DNA from: Desulfuromonadaceae bacterium
GTDB taxonomy: Bacteria > Desulfobacterota > Desulfuromonadia > Geobacterales > Pseudopelobacteraceae
Direction: 5' to 3'
NCBI GenBank assembly: GCA_028683855.1
Contig: JAQUHA010000004.1
Span: 62,001 to 126,000, forward strand
DNA: 64,000 bases
Shown one piece after another: positions 19,401 to 28,735 of this stretch. Position 1 is the first letter of the stretch. Each line of letters begins with the position of its first letter. Below the pieces are notes generated by a model. It made no database searches. It was not told the origin of the DNA and was given only the letters and a program-made list of their open reading frames with translations. A program made the translations under genes and the position numbers.

Positions 19401-21180
19401 TCGTTCCAGCATAAATAATCTGGCTGTTTGCAGGGTCGATGGCAAGCGAGAAGACAAATAAGTTTGTCATGCCCCTATTGACCGCAGCCCACGATGAACC
19501 GCCATTGGTGGATTTAAAGAGACCGCCACCATTTGTCCCAGCATATACAGTTTGGTTGTTAGCGGGGTTGATGGCAAGTACCTTAACATCTGTAATGGTC
19601 AGGCCAGCGTTAATTGCCGTCCACAGTCCAGCACCATCCATCGACTTAAAGATGCCACTGTCACTTGTTGCGGCATAAATGGTCTGGCTGTTCGTGGGGT
19701 CAATGGTGATTACTTTGAGACCTGCTGTGCCTGTTATTCCACTGCTGGCGTTCATCCAAGACAAGCCACCATCCACTGATTTGATGACACGGTTGTTTCG
19801 CAATCCTCCGCCGATATAAATAATTTGGTTGTTGGCAGGGTCAATGGCAATTGAGTAGACGTCAAAACCTACTAGCCCAGCTAGCTGCAATAAGCTGCTG
19901 GATGGTAGTTGTTCCCAAGTTGTGCATCCATCCTTTGATTTCTCAAAGCGGCTGCTATATGTTCCGGCATAAATGGTCTGGCTATTGGTGGGGTCAATGG
20001 AGAGTGTGTGTACAAGTAAAGAATCCTTGACGGTCGACCAAGATGTGCCCCCATTGGTAGATTTGAATATACCGCTACCGGATGTCCCGGCACAGATAGT
20101 CTGGCTGTTCACGGGGTTAATGGCGAGCGAATTTACTTGGCGAGTAATTGTCAGTCCGCTGCTTATCTTACCCCAGGAAATACCACCGTTGACCGATTTG
20201 AACATACCAGCAGCAGATGTTCCGGCATAAAGAGTCTGAACGTTACCGGGATCGATAGCGAAAGACATTACAGCAAGCGTCTCCAAGCCCTTTGCACTCC
20301 AGGATGTGCCGCCATCCGTCGATTTAGATATTCCGCCACCCCAGGTTCCGACATAAATGGTCTGGCTGTTGGTGGGATCTATGGTCAGTGTGTAAACTCT
20401 TTGACTTGTCAGGCTGTTGTTAATTTGGGTCCATAAAGCGCCGCCGTTGGTAGATTTGAAGACACCACTGCTCTCTGTTCCGGCGTAAATAGTCTGGCGG
20501 CTGGAGGGATCGACTATAAGTTGGGTGATATAAAATTCAGTAAGACCGGTATTAATTATCGTCCACGACCCGCCGCCGTCCGTCGATTTAAAGACGCCGC
20601 CACCCCAGGTTCCTGCATAAATGGTCTGGCTGTTTGTTGGATCGAAGACGAAAGTTTTGACATAGTTAGAGGTGGTCAACCCTACGTTGATCGCTGTCCA
20701 CGACCCGCCGCCGTCTGTCGACTTAAAGACGCCACTGTCATTTGTTGCAGCATAAATAGTCTGGCTGCTCGTGGGGTCAATTACGAGAGCATTTACAGAT
20801 GTACTAGTCGTTATGGTCAGACCGCTGTTGATTGCAGTCCATGAAGCTCCAGCGTTGGTAGATTTGAAAACACCACAGCCGTCTGTTCCGGCATAAAGGG
20901 TCTGATTGTCGATGGGATCAAGGGCAAGTGAGTAAACAGATGAAACCTTCATGCCGTTGTTGATCGTGGTCCATGAAGCACCGCCGTTTGTCGATTTAAA
21001 GACACCTGCATACCAGGTGCCGACATAGATGGTTTGGTTGTTGGTGGGATCAATGACTATCTCAGGGACAGAACCCTGGAACGGTCCGATAGACTGCCAT
21101 GTACTCGCAGCGCAGCATTCTCCAGAAAAAGTAAAAATCTGTACTGCAAACATGATAATGGCAACACCCCAAAGTTTCAT
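16429..21180 (-). CDS. Secreted beta-propeller (BNR/sortilin-like) - caspase-like - dockerin protein
   Basis: About 1583 residues; the ATG at 21180 has GAGGGG before it and starts a signal peptide (cleaved near GECCAAS). Residues about 28-640 hold some 13 repeats of about 45 residues with the pattern QTIYAGT..GGVFKSTDGGGSW, as in sortilin/YCF48-like propellers. A putative Ig domain, an Ig-like domain with TDG and a Big_1-like domain follow. The clan CD-like domain has His in YLIMIDHGSTTGF (about 1034) and Cys in IGTCYSG (about 1085). Then come FN3-like and carboxypeptidase-regulatory-like domains and a C-terminal dockerin (about 1525-1583, GDCDNDNTVTIAEVQSAINM). It is the only one of the six caspase-like dockerin proteins here with a repeat propeller as its head. 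Confidence 0.85.
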   Translation of the reverse strand: MKLWGVAIIMFAVQIFTFSGECCAASTWQSIGPFQGSVPEIVIDPTNNQTIYVGTWYAGVFKSTNGGASWTTINNGMKVSSVYSLALDPIDNQTLYAGTDGCGVFKSTNAGASWTAINSGLTITTSTSVNALVIDPTSSQTIYAATNDSGVFKSTDGGGSWTAINVGLTTSNYVKTFVFDPTNSQTIYAGTWGGGVFKSTDGGGSWTIINTGLTEFYITQLIVDPSSRQTIYAGTESSGVFKSTNGGALWTQINNSLTSQRVYTLTIDPTNSQTIYVGTWGGGISKSTDGGTSWSAKGLETLAVMSFAIDPGNVQTLYAGTSAAGMFKSVNGGISWGKISSGLTITRQVNSLAINPVNSQTICAGTSGSGIFKSTNGGTSWSTVKDSLLVHTLSIDPTNSQTIYAGTYSSRFEKSKDGCTTWEQLPSSSLLQLAGLVGFDVYSIAIDPANNQIIYIGGGLRNNRVIKSVDGGLSWMNASSGITGTAGLKVITIDPTNSQTIYAATSDSGIFKSMDGAGLWTAINAGLTITDVKVLAINPANNQTVYAGTNGGGLFKSTNGGSSWAAVNRGMTNLFVFSLAIDPANSQIIYAGTSGGVFKSTDSAASWNSVGSDLTKSVFSIAIDPVSRQTVYAGTDTGIYKLTTIAAPAFTISPSATCIVDSACSVAVKSTSWPMPTYTINQAPAGMAIDATTGVFSGTPAAGTAGDYQLTITASNGIPPDAVRSVTLNVLPASSLSAAITTPAKGSGLTTLTSITGTATGTGLSKAEVQITDGAYFLQTDGSFTMAPSWLLATGTTNWSLNTAATLWREGITYTINARASDGTTYSAPSTSTFTIQIPATKTGTILTLNDTTSLRAGNTTSITGTLVKTDATTVSGGTVTLIITPPSSVAVPFPAPIVQTVTTDGLGNFTTGALNNFALPGVYMIQARFEGNDTLAASFATQALGVTPQSGYAIIITGKASDNSLLDLHTASTDTIYSTLVNKRGFLPDNILRLTSTDSTPVTRQQIQDSITIWAKDKLVTSSAPLYLIMIDHGSTTGFLLGDDTNPLTPTELKEYLDTLESDPQVTATGTLTDHNRIIMIGTCYSGIFAPVLSKPGRIILTSANTDEQSIAGFTIYNSTSGTTYNGGEYFIDNLFNYLGRGDTLKDAFSQSSNMVELRDPRKVPLATHAGVYDTLAQHPLLDDNGDGKPSYLLDTDGKNIANMQIGVGIRTLGNPADITEVTGTAIIPTTETAETPLWLRVNDNSRIARAWMEIRTPIATADTSKTGQVIPRLISSPLYYDGIQWNGSYSFPNPGTYKILYYTQDNQTGDIAPAKNSTAYKQLANNTAPNSFTLTSPEDEAAVSGIFQLNWETVTSPNKITYTLKVATDPSFTNTIYTEEGIPQNGTYITKDPLTDPATGIYYCQNGDSYCYWKIQAIDSYGAAIESTPRSFTIVSTNALPAIIKGYIRDITTGTPIANANISTTNRTISSYANGAYIMLTTPGTYTISTTAAGYAAQTTAGITAIAGRVTTQEIKLTSEGTIITKPGDCDNDNTVTIAEVQSAINMFLGLKTAEACVDTSVDNRVSIAEVQKTINSFLGL

Positions 21181-21213
21181 AAACAAGACCCCTCTGATTT
21201 CGCGTCACACACG

Positions 21214-24200
21214 TTACAACCCCAGAAACGAATTAATAGCCTTCTGCACCTCAGCAATAGACACAGCATTATCCCCGCTGGTATCCACACAAGCTTCTGC
21301 CGTTTTTAGCCCCAGAAACATATTGATAGCACTTTGAACTTCAGCAATTGTGACTGTTTCGTTGTTGTCGCAGTCACCAGGTTTGCTTGATGCAGTCGCC
21401 ACGGTCAGGTTCATGCTGGCGTCAATCGCTTTGCCGGGTGATACCGTTACGTTTGATGCTCTCATCGGTTGATATCCGGTTGCAGTGGCACTGATGGTAT
21501 AAGTTCCAGGTTGGGTCATGATGAGGAATGCGCCGTTACTGTATGTGGTTGCAGTTGCAGTGCCGGTGTTGATGGTTGCGTTGGTTATCGGCACACCAGT
21601 TGAACTGCGCAGGTAGCCTTTGATGATGCCGGGGAGGCCGTTGGTGTTGTCGGTTGAGAAGGCTTGCTCCTGTGATGATGTTATTGCGCCGTACTGATCG
21701 ATTGCATCAACTTTCCAGCTGTAGTTGCTGACGTCTTTGAGGATGCCTTCCGGGATGTAGGTAGAAGGTACGGTGATTTCTTCTTCTTTGTGGACAACAG
21801 TATTCTGGCTGTCGGTGATGGTTAGAGTGTAGGTTAGAAGATCGTTATCCGGATCACTGCTGTCAGTCCAGGTGAAGGCGGTCATGGTTTTGGTTGTGCT
21901 GTTCGCGGTCGGTGTCAGTAGCTCCGGTGCTGTCGGTGCGGTGTTGGTGGTTGTGTTCTTGTATGCCAATGCACGGGTTATGCTGGAGACGCTGTCGCCT
22001 GCACTGGCGGCGTAGTAGATTTCATAGGTTCCGGCAGGAAGTGCTGCCGGAGGATTGGTCTGATAGAGGTTGGTGAGTGTTGCAGTTCCTGTCCACTGTT
22101 TCGGGTCATTCGGATTGCGGGTCAGCAGTATTCTCGGCAGGTCTATTACTAATTGGCCGCTGCTGCTTCCAGTGGTGATGGTGGTGTCGGGCAGCCTGAT
22201 TTCTGCCCAGGCTGCTTCTGCAGTGCCGAAGGTGGTGAGTGAGAGTTGGATCTGGGTGGCTGTTGGAGAAAGGTGCGCCGTTGGCGCAACGCTTGTGATG
22301 TCTTCCTGGTTGACGGAGTTGGTTATAGTTGCTCCTGCTCCGAGGTAGAGTGTTTTGGTGAGGTTGGAGGCCATTATTGTTCCCGCTTTGTCACCATCGT
22401 CATCAAACATCGGATGCTGGAATGATTTATCGCCATATCGGCTTATATAGTCGTTCCCTTTTCTGGTTTTCATAAGGATGTTGTTTGAGGAGTAGGCAAA
22501 GGCGTCACTTAGCGATTCCCCCCGTGAGAGCTGTTTAAAGAGGTCGTCGAGGAAGAGTTCTCCGCTGCGGATGTTGTCGCTTTCCAGTGATCCACGGATC
22601 GATTCTTCGTCTGCTGCGGCTGAGGTGATGATGATTCTGCCGGGTGCTGAAAGGGTGGGTATGAATGATCCGGAGTAGCAGAAGCCAAGGATTACCATGC
22701 GTGGTTCGGCTTTGGCGGTGCTGTTTAGGTTACCTTCCAATGTTGTCAACCAGCTGTTGATGTCGGCAGGAGTTATGGTTTCACTGCCGAGGTAGAAGGT
22801 GTCTTCGAGGCCGTGGTCTACCATGATGAGGTAGAAGGGGGCTGGTGATCCGTTCATTCTGTTTGCCATGCCGGTGACGGCATTCATGATGGTGGTTTTG
22901 TCAGGTAGTGCGTCCACTCCACTCTGGTTAGTGGTGTAGTTGTAGTAGAGGATGTTGCTGTCATCAAAGCCGCGTGCTTTAAGTGCGCTGTAGATGCGAT
23001 TGGTGGCTTTGTTGTGATCAGTCAGGCCTTCACCGGATGGTATTTTACCCTGTACGATTACTGCATAGCCTGCCTGAGACCCGACCAGCAGGGTTTGTAT
23101 TGTGGAACTTGATTCAGAGAGAGAGGCGCTGCCGGCAAAGTTTGCCTGTATTGTGTAACTCCCTTTCTGATCAAATACAGATATGTCGTTAAAGGTGAAG
23201 TCGCCGAGATCGGTTGTGGTTGTGGTGCTGTAGCTCGGGTTGACCTGTGTGCCGTCCGGTTTGCTGATGGTGAGGGTTATGGCTTTGCTCTTCATGCTGC
23301 TGCCGTTGTCAGGCAGACGGGTGAGCTTGCCGCCGATGGTGAGGTTCCCCTGCTGGAGGATGTTGTTGGCGGAGAGGTTGATGCTGACAGTGGTGTAGGC
23401 CAGAGTGGCTGAAGATGTTGAGTAGGTAAAGGTTGAGGTGGCTTCAGAGGAGATATTGCCGATGGTGTCATAGGCACGGGCATGGACGGTGTAGACGGCG
23501 CCTTCGGTATATAGTGTATTGGGTAATGAGAGTTTCCATGATGTAGTGCCGTTCGCTGTGAACCAGTATGATGATGTCATCCAGCGTTCGTCTGACTGGA
23601 GATAATAAACAGTGCCCCGAACAATCTGAATTTCTACCTTTTCGACGCTACTACCAATATCGGAGGCACTACCGCTGATTTCCAGCAGGGAGGGGATTGT
23701 TATATTGTTGACCGGTAAGGTTATGACTGCCACTGGTGGAGTGGTGTCTACGATTGGCAGGGTGATTTCAGTGGTGCTGGTAATCGAGTTGGATACGTTT
23801 GCAGCTGCGTCTTTGACAAAGGCGTAGAGGGTTTTATTTCCAGCGGTGGTAAAGGTATAGCTGGTTGGCTTTGTGCTGTCCCAAGTGCAGTTGGTGGCAC
23901 TGTCGGTTTCTGTGAGGCAATAAGCAGTAACGGCGGTGTTGTCGGTTGCGGTAAGGGTGGTTATGGATACAGACAGGGCAGTGGCAGTGGCCGGGATGGA
24001 GAAGGCTGCGATGGTTGGGGCATTCGCATCTGGAAGCACAATTGTTGCAATAGCCGACTTACTGGCCGAAATATTCCCCACAGAATCCTTGGCAAAGGCA
24101 AAGAGGGTTTTATTGCCTGCAGCGCTGAAGGTGTAACTTGCTGGAATTGCAGATTTCCATGTGCAACCGGTTGAACTGTTGATTTCGGTCAGACAATAAG

Positions 24201-26637
24201 CTGTGACAGCGGTATTGTCGGTTGCAGTGAAGGTTGTAATGGCTACTGTCAGACTGTCTGATGTAGTCGGCATCGAAAATTCAGTTATGGATGGACTGAT
24301 AAAATCCGGCGAATTTATAATCACATTTGCAGATACACTATTTGAGATGTTTCCAGCAGCATCTTTGACAAAGGCATAGAGTTTTTTGATAGCGGATGAT
24401 GTGAACGTGTAAATTGTCGGCTTACTTGTCTTCCAGACACAATCTGCTGAATTATCTGTTTCAGACAGACAATATCCGGAAACTGCAACATTATCAGTTG
24501 AAGTAAAGGCGGTTATGGCTATTGTCAAAGTCGTTGTCGATGTCGGAATAGTGAATGTTTCAATAGTTGGTGCAATCAAGTCGGCAAATGTCACGGTTAC
24601 ATCATGATTGTTAATAACGTTACTGATTGTATAGATATTGCCGTCCATAAAGCTTTTTACATCAGTTCCGTTATCTGTAATTGAGTTGAGCACATAGCCT
24701 GGCGAAGGGGTAAGGGTACAGATGGAAGATGTATCGATATTTACCGGTGAGGAGCATGAAACTGTACCTCCAGGACCGGTGACTGCAGGGGTTATGGCGA
24801 AGGTCTGGAGCGTGCCATTGCCTGATAAAACCGACGATATTAATGGCATGGCTGCATCATCACTGTACACCTCCATAACAGCACTCTTCGACGTAGGCGT
24901 AGTTGGAGCAAAGAAAACCGTTAACGTACAACTTTCTCCGGCATTCAGCGTTGGCGTTAGATTCGGACAGGGTGACAAACCACCTGGAATGACGTAGAAC
25001 TGCGAAGCGTCGGTGCCGGTAAAGGTGATACCGTTGACGGAAATGCTACTTTCTCCTCCGTTGGTTATACTGAATTCCATTTTAGGAGAACTCAAGCCTA
25101 TGATGGCAGTGCCAAAATTGTAAACATTTGGCTGAATGAAGACTGAATATATCCCTCCACGCACCGGCAACGCATAGCTGGCAGTGGTTTTGCTGAGAGT
25201 ATTGGTAACGCCGCCACCACTCATATTCAGGCTAAAGGCGCTGGATGGTGCTGCAACAGCAGTGGTAGAACTCCAGTAATCAAACTCCTTAATTGCTGTG
25301 AAACCTGCCGTTGTCAGCCAGGTGGATTGTGTAAGCTCTCCGTAATTGATCAGGCTGCGTAGTTCGAGGATACTCGGTAAACGCCAGTCGTTGTGACCAA
25401 GGTAGTCAGTCTGATTCAGGCAGGAAACATAGGCCAAGGCATCCAACCAGCTCTTGGTAACACCGGGACTACAAGAGTCAGCACCAGGAAAATTGCCGTC
25501 GTTACCCCAAACGAGGCCGGTCAGGTTATCACTTATGGTTAGATCAGAGTTGGCAGTGAAGCGCGGATCTGGCCAAGAAACTCCGGATCGCAGTTCGCCA
25601 GCCTGACCTGTACCCGCGCAGGCAATTTCCAGACCGGCAGTGTCATAGCATTTGGCCTGACCGCCGTCAGAGCCAGCGAAAGAGGTGGTTGCTCTGGAGA
25701 TACCGGTGATCGGTATATCAAAGGTGGGGCGAATTGCCGAGTTACTGGCAATATTAAGGATGGCACTTTGGGGACCGCTGACTGTTGGCGAGAAGACCAC
25801 CGTGACGCTGCACGAGCTGTTGGCTGCCAATGTTGGTGTTAGAGTGGCGCATGGTGCCGATCCACCGGTGGCAACGGTAAACTGTGTCGGATTACTGCCG
25901 GTAATGCTGATGCTGCTGACGATAATACTGTTTGCACCACCGTTTATTATCTGAAATTCTTTCGCTTCTGATTGGCTGTTGATGGTAACGCTGCCAAAAC
26001 TGTTGCTGGTTGGCAGAACCGTGAAGGCATCGATCCCTCCACGCACCGGCAACGCATAGCTGGCAGTGGTTTTGCTGAGAGTATTGGTAACGCCGCCACC
26101 ACTCATATTCAGGCTAAAGGCGCTGGATGGTGCTGCAACAGCAGTGGTAGAACTCCAGTAATCAAACTCCTTAATTGCTGTGAAACCTGCCGTTGTCAGC
26201 CAGGTGGATTGTGTAAGCTCTCCGTAATTGATCAGGCTGCGTAGTTCGAGGATACTCGGTAAACGCCAGTCGTTGTGACCAAGGTAGTCAGTCTGATTCA
26301 GGCAGGAAACATAGGCCAAGGCATCCAACCAGCTCTTGGTAACACCGGGACTACAAGAGTCAGCACCAGGAAAATTGCCGTCGTTACCCCAAACGAGGCC
26401 GGTCAGGTTATCACTTATGGTTAGATCAGAGTTGGCAGTGAAGCGCGGATCTGGCCAAGAAACTCCGGATCGCAGTTCGCCAGCCTGACCTGTACCCGCG
26501 CAGGCAATCTCCAGACCGGCAGTGTCATAGCATTTGGCCTGACCGCCGTCTGGTACGATGGCCGCTTGCACAACTGGGACAGATACTATCCATGAATAGA
26601 TGATTGCGAGCCGGAATAATGTGAATAGTCGTTTCAT
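21214..26637 (-). CDS. Secreted double-DUF1566 - Ig-like - caspase-like - dockerin protein
   Basis: A protein of 1807 residues with a signal peptide (cleaved near VVQAA). Two DUF1566 domains (about 30-200 and 325-495) are almost identical, each followed by a different HYDIN-type domain. An InlB-like repeat, three Ig-like units with TDNTAVTAYCLTE, and a Big_1-like domain come next. The caspase/C13-like domain has His1275 (IMVDHGLEDTF) and Cys1320 (LGFCYSGSF). FN3-like and carboxypeptidase-regulatory-like domains and a dockerin (about 1748-1807) end the protein. The DUF1566 copies have YWSSTTAVAAPSSAF in the place of the variable segment seen in the retroelement targets. The repeat of 518 bases within the gene is treated separately. 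Confidence 0.85.
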   Translation of the reverse strand: MKRLFTLFRLAIIYSWIVSVPVVQAAIVPDGGQAKCYDTAGLEIACAGTGQAGELRSGVSWPDPRFTANSDLTISDNLTGLVWGNDGNFPGADSCSPGVTKSWLDALAYVSCLNQTDYLGHNDWRLPSILELRSLINYGELTQSTWLTTAGFTAIKEFDYWSSTTAVAAPSSAFSLNMSGGGVTNTLSKTTASYALPVRGGIDAFTVLPTSNSFGSVTINSQSEAKEFQIINGGANSIIVSSISITGSNPTQFTVATGGSAPCATLTPTLAANSSCSVTVVFSPTVSGPQSAILNIASNSAIRPTFDIPITGISRATTSFAGSDGGQAKCYDTAGLEIACAGTGQAGELRSGVSWPDPRFTANSDLTISDNLTGLVWGNDGNFPGADSCSPGVTKSWLDALAYVSCLNQTDYLGHNDWRLPSILELRSLINYGELTQSTWLTTAGFTAIKEFDYWSSTTAVAAPSSAFSLNMSGGGVTNTLSKTTASYALPVRGGIYSVFIQPNVYNFGTAIIGLSSPKMEFSITNGGESSISVNGITFTGTDASQFYVIPGGLSPCPNLTPTLNAGESCTLTVFFAPTTPTSKSAVMEVYSDDAAMPLISSVLSGNGTLQTFAITPAVTGPGGTVSCSSPVNIDTSSICTLTPSPGYVLNSITDNGTDVKSFMDGNIYTISNVINNHDVTVTFADLIAPTIETFTIPTSTTTLTIAITAFTSTDNVAVSGYCLSETDNSADCVWKTSKPTIYTFTSSAIKKLYAFVKDAAGNISNSVSANVIINSPDFISPSITEFSMPTTSDSLTVAITTFTATDNTAVTAYCLTEINSSTGCTWKSAIPASYTFSAAGNKTLFAFAKDSVGNISASKSAIATIVLPDANAPTIAAFSIPATATALSVSITTLTATDNTAVTAYCLTETDSATNCTWDSTKPTSYTFTTAGNKTLYAFVKDAAANVSNSITSTTEITLPIVDTTPPVAVITLPVNNITIPSLLEISGSASDIGSSVEKVEIQIVRGTVYYLQSDERWMTSSYWFTANGTTSWKLSLPNTLYTEGAVYTVHARAYDTIGNISSEATSTFTYSTSSATLAYTTVSINLSANNILQQGNLTIGGKLTRLPDNGSSMKSKAITLTISKPDGTQVNPSYSTTTTTDLGDFTFNDISVFDQKGSYTIQANFAGSASLSESSSTIQTLLVGSQAGYAVIVQGKIPSGEGLTDHNKATNRIYSALKARGFDDSNILYYNYTTNQSGVDALPDKTTIMNAVTGMANRMNGSPAPFYLIMVDHGLEDTFYLGSETITPADINSWLTTLEGNLNSTAKAEPRMVILGFCYSGSFIPTLSAPGRIIITSAAADEESIRGSLESDNIRSGELFLDDLFKQLSRGESLSDAFAYSSNNILMKTRKGNDYISRYGDKSFQHPMFDDDGDKAGTIMASNLTKTLYLGAGATITNSVNQEDITSVAPTAHLSPTATQIQLSLTTFGTAEAAWAEIRLPDTTITTGSSSGQLVIDLPRILLTRNPNDPKQWTGTATLTNLYQTNPPAALPAGTYEIYYAASAGDSVSSITRALAYKNTTTNTAPTAPELLTPTANSTTKTMTAFTWTDSSDPDNDLLTYTLTITDSQNTVVHKEEEITVPSTYIPEGILKDVSNYSWKVDAIDQYGAITSSQEQAFSTDNTNGLPGIIKGYLRSSTGVPITNATINTGTATATTYSNGAFLIMTQPGTYTISATATGYQPMRASNVTVSPGKAIDASMNLTVATASSKPGDCDNNETVTIAEVQSAINMFLGLKTAEACVDTSGDNAVSIAEVQKAINSFLGL
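25151..25668 (-). repeat. 518-bp direct repeat, copy A (second DUF1566 domain)
   Basis: This stretch encodes the second DUF1566 domain of the 1807-residue protein. It matches 26033-26550 base for base apart from one difference that I see (ggcaatTtcc against ggcaatCtcc). The copies are 882 bases apart (294 codons), so the frame is kept. The regions outside the repeat are clearly different. Confidence 0.92.
26033..26550 (-). repeat. 518-bp direct repeat, copy B (first DUF1566 domain)
   Basis: Encodes the first DUF1566 domain of the same protein and is nearly identical to 25151-25668. Such identity including silent positions means a recent duplication or gene conversion. Confidence 0.92.
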
Positions 26638-26662
26638 TATATTTCCTGATGAACGGTGTATT

Positions 26663-27514
26663 TCAGTTTGCTTTTTTACGACTCTTTACTGCGTTACCCA
26701 ACAACTGCTTCTCTTCCGCCTTTACTCTTCGCTCCAGCTTCTTGATATCCTCTTCCGGAGGTAATTCCTCCGGCTTGATGTCACTTTTTGCAAGCAACAG
26801 CCTGACATCCTTGTTGTTTTTGACATGCTCGGCGGTAATCCGCACTTCACCGTGCAAGTCGTCCCGCTTGACGTTGAAATTGGTGATTTCGGTCGCCAAG
26901 TCCTTCGCCTTAATGGTTATAGTCGGGAGGAAATCCGCCAATGCCCTGTTTTCGGGCATCCCCAGCCGTTTCTTCATCTTCAGAGTCGTATGCCCTCCGA
27001 AAAGAGCATGATCGCCTCTGCTTCTTATTCGACCAAAACCCTGATTATCTACGCCTCGCTCATAAATTATCTGGGAAAGTTCCGTTTCTGTGGCGACCAG
27101 TTTTTCTCGTGCCTGCATACGTTCGACCAACAGTATCCGCTCTTCAAGAAGTTCCTGTTTGCGCGTCTGAATGGCAAAGTAGCTTTGGGCAAACGCGATC
27201 TGCTCCTTGCGTGGATCACCGTTTTGAGCAATCAGGTAGCAGGCGTAGCGGGTCAGCATGATGTCATCGACTTCCCGCTTGGCACCCTTGGCAAGATCGA
27301 TCATTTTGTTGACGTCAACAAAATGATCTGCAACACCCTGACCAGAGTTCTCGCAGGCTATTTTCGCCTTGTCGATGACCCTGGAAAAGTTCCGCCATTC
27401 GTCGTAATCAAGCAAAGCCAGCAACTCTCTGGCAAGCCAGTACTCAACGCCATCTTCCTGATATGAAGATTCCTCAAAACTATTGTTCAGCCTGATAATG
27501 GTTTCTTTCTTCAT
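26663..27514 (-). CDS. dinD: DinD-like DNA-damage-inducible protein
   Basis: About 283 residues. The segment [23 protein letters not shown] followed by [36 protein letters not shown] matches the N-terminal (BRO/DinD-like) domain of the DinD family, and [32 protein letters not shown] matches its C-terminal half. DinD of E. coli is SOS-induced and interacts with RecA. The ATG at 27514 (MKKETIIRL) has AAGGAAG upstream; an earlier ATG at 27571 would start inside a repeat. No LexA box is apparent to me. It stands alone between dockerin and DUF1566 genes and is probably an accessory gene brought in with the island. Confidence 0.8.
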   Translation of the reverse strand: MKKETIIRLNNSFEESSYQEDGVEYWLARELLALLDYDEWRNFSRVIDKAKIACENSGQGVADHFVDVNKMIDLAKGAKREVDDIMLTRYACYLIAQNGDPRKEQIAFAQSYFAIQTRKQELLEERILLVERMQAREKLVATETELSQIIYERGVDNQGFGRIRSRGDHALFGGHTTLKMKKRLGMPENRALADFLPTITIKAKDLATEITNFNVKRDDLHGEVRITAEHVKNNKDVRLLLAKSDIKPEELPPEEDIKKLERRVKAEEKQLLGNAVKSRKKAN

Positions 27515-27544
27515 ATCGGTTGCTTCCTTTTTATTAAGCAAATT

Positions 27545-27630
27545 GTCTGAACTGGGATTTAAAGGATGCACAGATTCTCAAGATTATAAAATCAGGTAAA
27601 TCCTTAAATCCGGTGAATCCTTGTTCAGAC
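27545..27630. repeat. TCTGAACC-type palindromic repeat, copy 1
   Basis: Begins with GTCTGAAC and ends with GTTCAGAC, with a body of runs such as GGATTTAAAGGAT and AAATCCTTAAATCC. It lies between the DinD-like gene and the stop of the DUF1566 gene at 27633. Related copies are at 34566, 61805 and 62347. Confidence 0.75.
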
Positions 27631-27632
27631 AG

Positions 27633-28406
27633 TTACAGGTTGCCTCGGACAGGCCAAGCTAATGAGAATGAACATTTGGTGAATACTGCAGGATATGAAT
27701 AACCTGAACATCCGCCCACACCACAATCATTCCCGTTTGTACTGCTTCTTTGATTACCATAGCCGTCAACATAACTACATAAAGTTAGGTTGCAATTATT
27801 ACCAAAAAAACTACAATTTTTTGATGAACTTAATATATTGCCATCACTTTTTGACAGGACAAAAGCGCTAGGCGTATTGTCAGCCTGTGTATTTGATGAC
27901 CAATAGTAGTATATACCGTTTGAGCCCGACATTGCTGGTATTGTAAATCCTACTGTCGTCAACCATGCATGTTGATCCGCCACACCATAATTAACCACAC
28001 TCGCCAACTCATCCGCCGTCGGCAACCGCCAGTCATTGAAATTGAGATAACGATACTGGTTAAGGCACTTGACATGATCAAGCGACTCTTGCCAAGAGAC
28101 AAAGGTTCCGGTCTTGCTGCATGATGTCGCGCTTGGCCCAGGTGTCATCATATCCTTCGCCCAGACCAACCCGGTCATATTGTCGGTCATGGTTTCATCG
28201 GTGTTATCGGTAAAACGGACGGCGGGCAGCTTCTGCCCCGGTTTCAGCTCGCCATCCTGCCCGGTTCCGGGACAGGGGATCTCTGTACCATCCGAGAAAT
28301 AACACTTGTCCTGCCCGGTTTGCGGCACCGGTGCTGGAGCGGAAAAGGCGATGGAGGATGAAGAGAGAATAATGATTGCCGCAAGGCTGGTAACGATCTG
28401 TTTCAT
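27633..28406 (-). CDS. Secreted single DUF1566 protein
   Basis: A protein of 257 residues: signal peptide (MKQIVTSLAAIIILSSSSIA, cleaved near AFSAP) and then one DUF1566 domain. Typical marks are TGQDKCYFSDGTEIPCPGTGQDGEL, MTDNMTGLVWAKD, FNDWRLPTADELASVVNYG, YYYWSSNTQ and the end LAWPVRGNL. The C-terminal part is longer than in its neighbours and rich in Cys and Gly (about 180-240), with many cysteines that may form disulfides. It has no dockerin, so it may be released or held in another way. DUF1566 (Lcl C-terminal-like) domains are thought to bind ligands. The ribosome site GGGAG is ten bases before the start. Confidence 0.85.
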   Translation of the reverse strand: MKQIVTSLAAIIILSSSSIAFSAPAPVPQTGQDKCYFSDGTEIPCPGTGQDGELKPGQKLPAVRFTDNTDETMTDNMTGLVWAKDMMTPGPSATSCSKTGTFVSWQESLDHVKCLNQYRYLNFNDWRLPTADELASVVNYGVADQHAWLTTVGFTIPAMSGSNGIYYYWSSNTQADNTPSAFVLSKSDGNILSSSKNCSFFGNNCNLTLCSYVDGYGNQRSSTNGNDCGVGGCSGYSYPAVFTKCSFSLAWPVRGNL

Positions 28407-28735
28407 GAAGAGAACTCCCTTTTTTATCTATGGATTTTATGAATAGTTGGACATCACGCAAGTTGTGAATAAATCTTTAGATTAGAACTCGTTACACTCC
28501 ATTTCAGGTCGGTGCAAGCTAATTATGGCATTCACCCGCAACCGTAACAGTCGATTTGAGTGCTTTAAATAGAAACTTTAACATTATCCTACTGAAAGTT
28601 CATAATCCCTTGAAAATTTTTGTGCCCTACCAAGGCAGCATTCAGCAGTATCATGTAATTATTTTTATTCAAGCCCCACCGACCGTTATGGCCAATGGGG
28701 CTTGAATGTTACTGCTATGATGGGTTTAGTGATTT
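28407..28735. other. Intergenic region of 329 bp with a palindrome
   Basis: This lies between the DUF1566 gene and the end of the next dockerin gene. Apart from the perfect palindrome at 28667-28707 I see no coding frame, repeat or RNA that I can support. A promoter for the DUF1566 gene must lie here but is not clear. Confidence 0.5.
28667..28707. terminator. 12-bp perfect palindrome after the dockerin gene
   Basis: ATTCAAGCCCCA and TGGGGCTTGAAT pair over 12 bases with a 17-base loop, about 30 bases after the stop of the 1.9-kaa dockerin gene. On the minus strand the stem is followed by A-rich and not T-rich sequence, so it is not a classical intrinsic terminator; it may stop RNA decay or end transcription with Rho. 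Confidence 0.5.

Noticed and set aside
16429-21180. Sialidase on account of BNR-like repeats
   Set aside because: The 45-residue repeats lack the sialidase catalytic residues and FRIP motif; they fit a sortilin/YCF48-like propeller.
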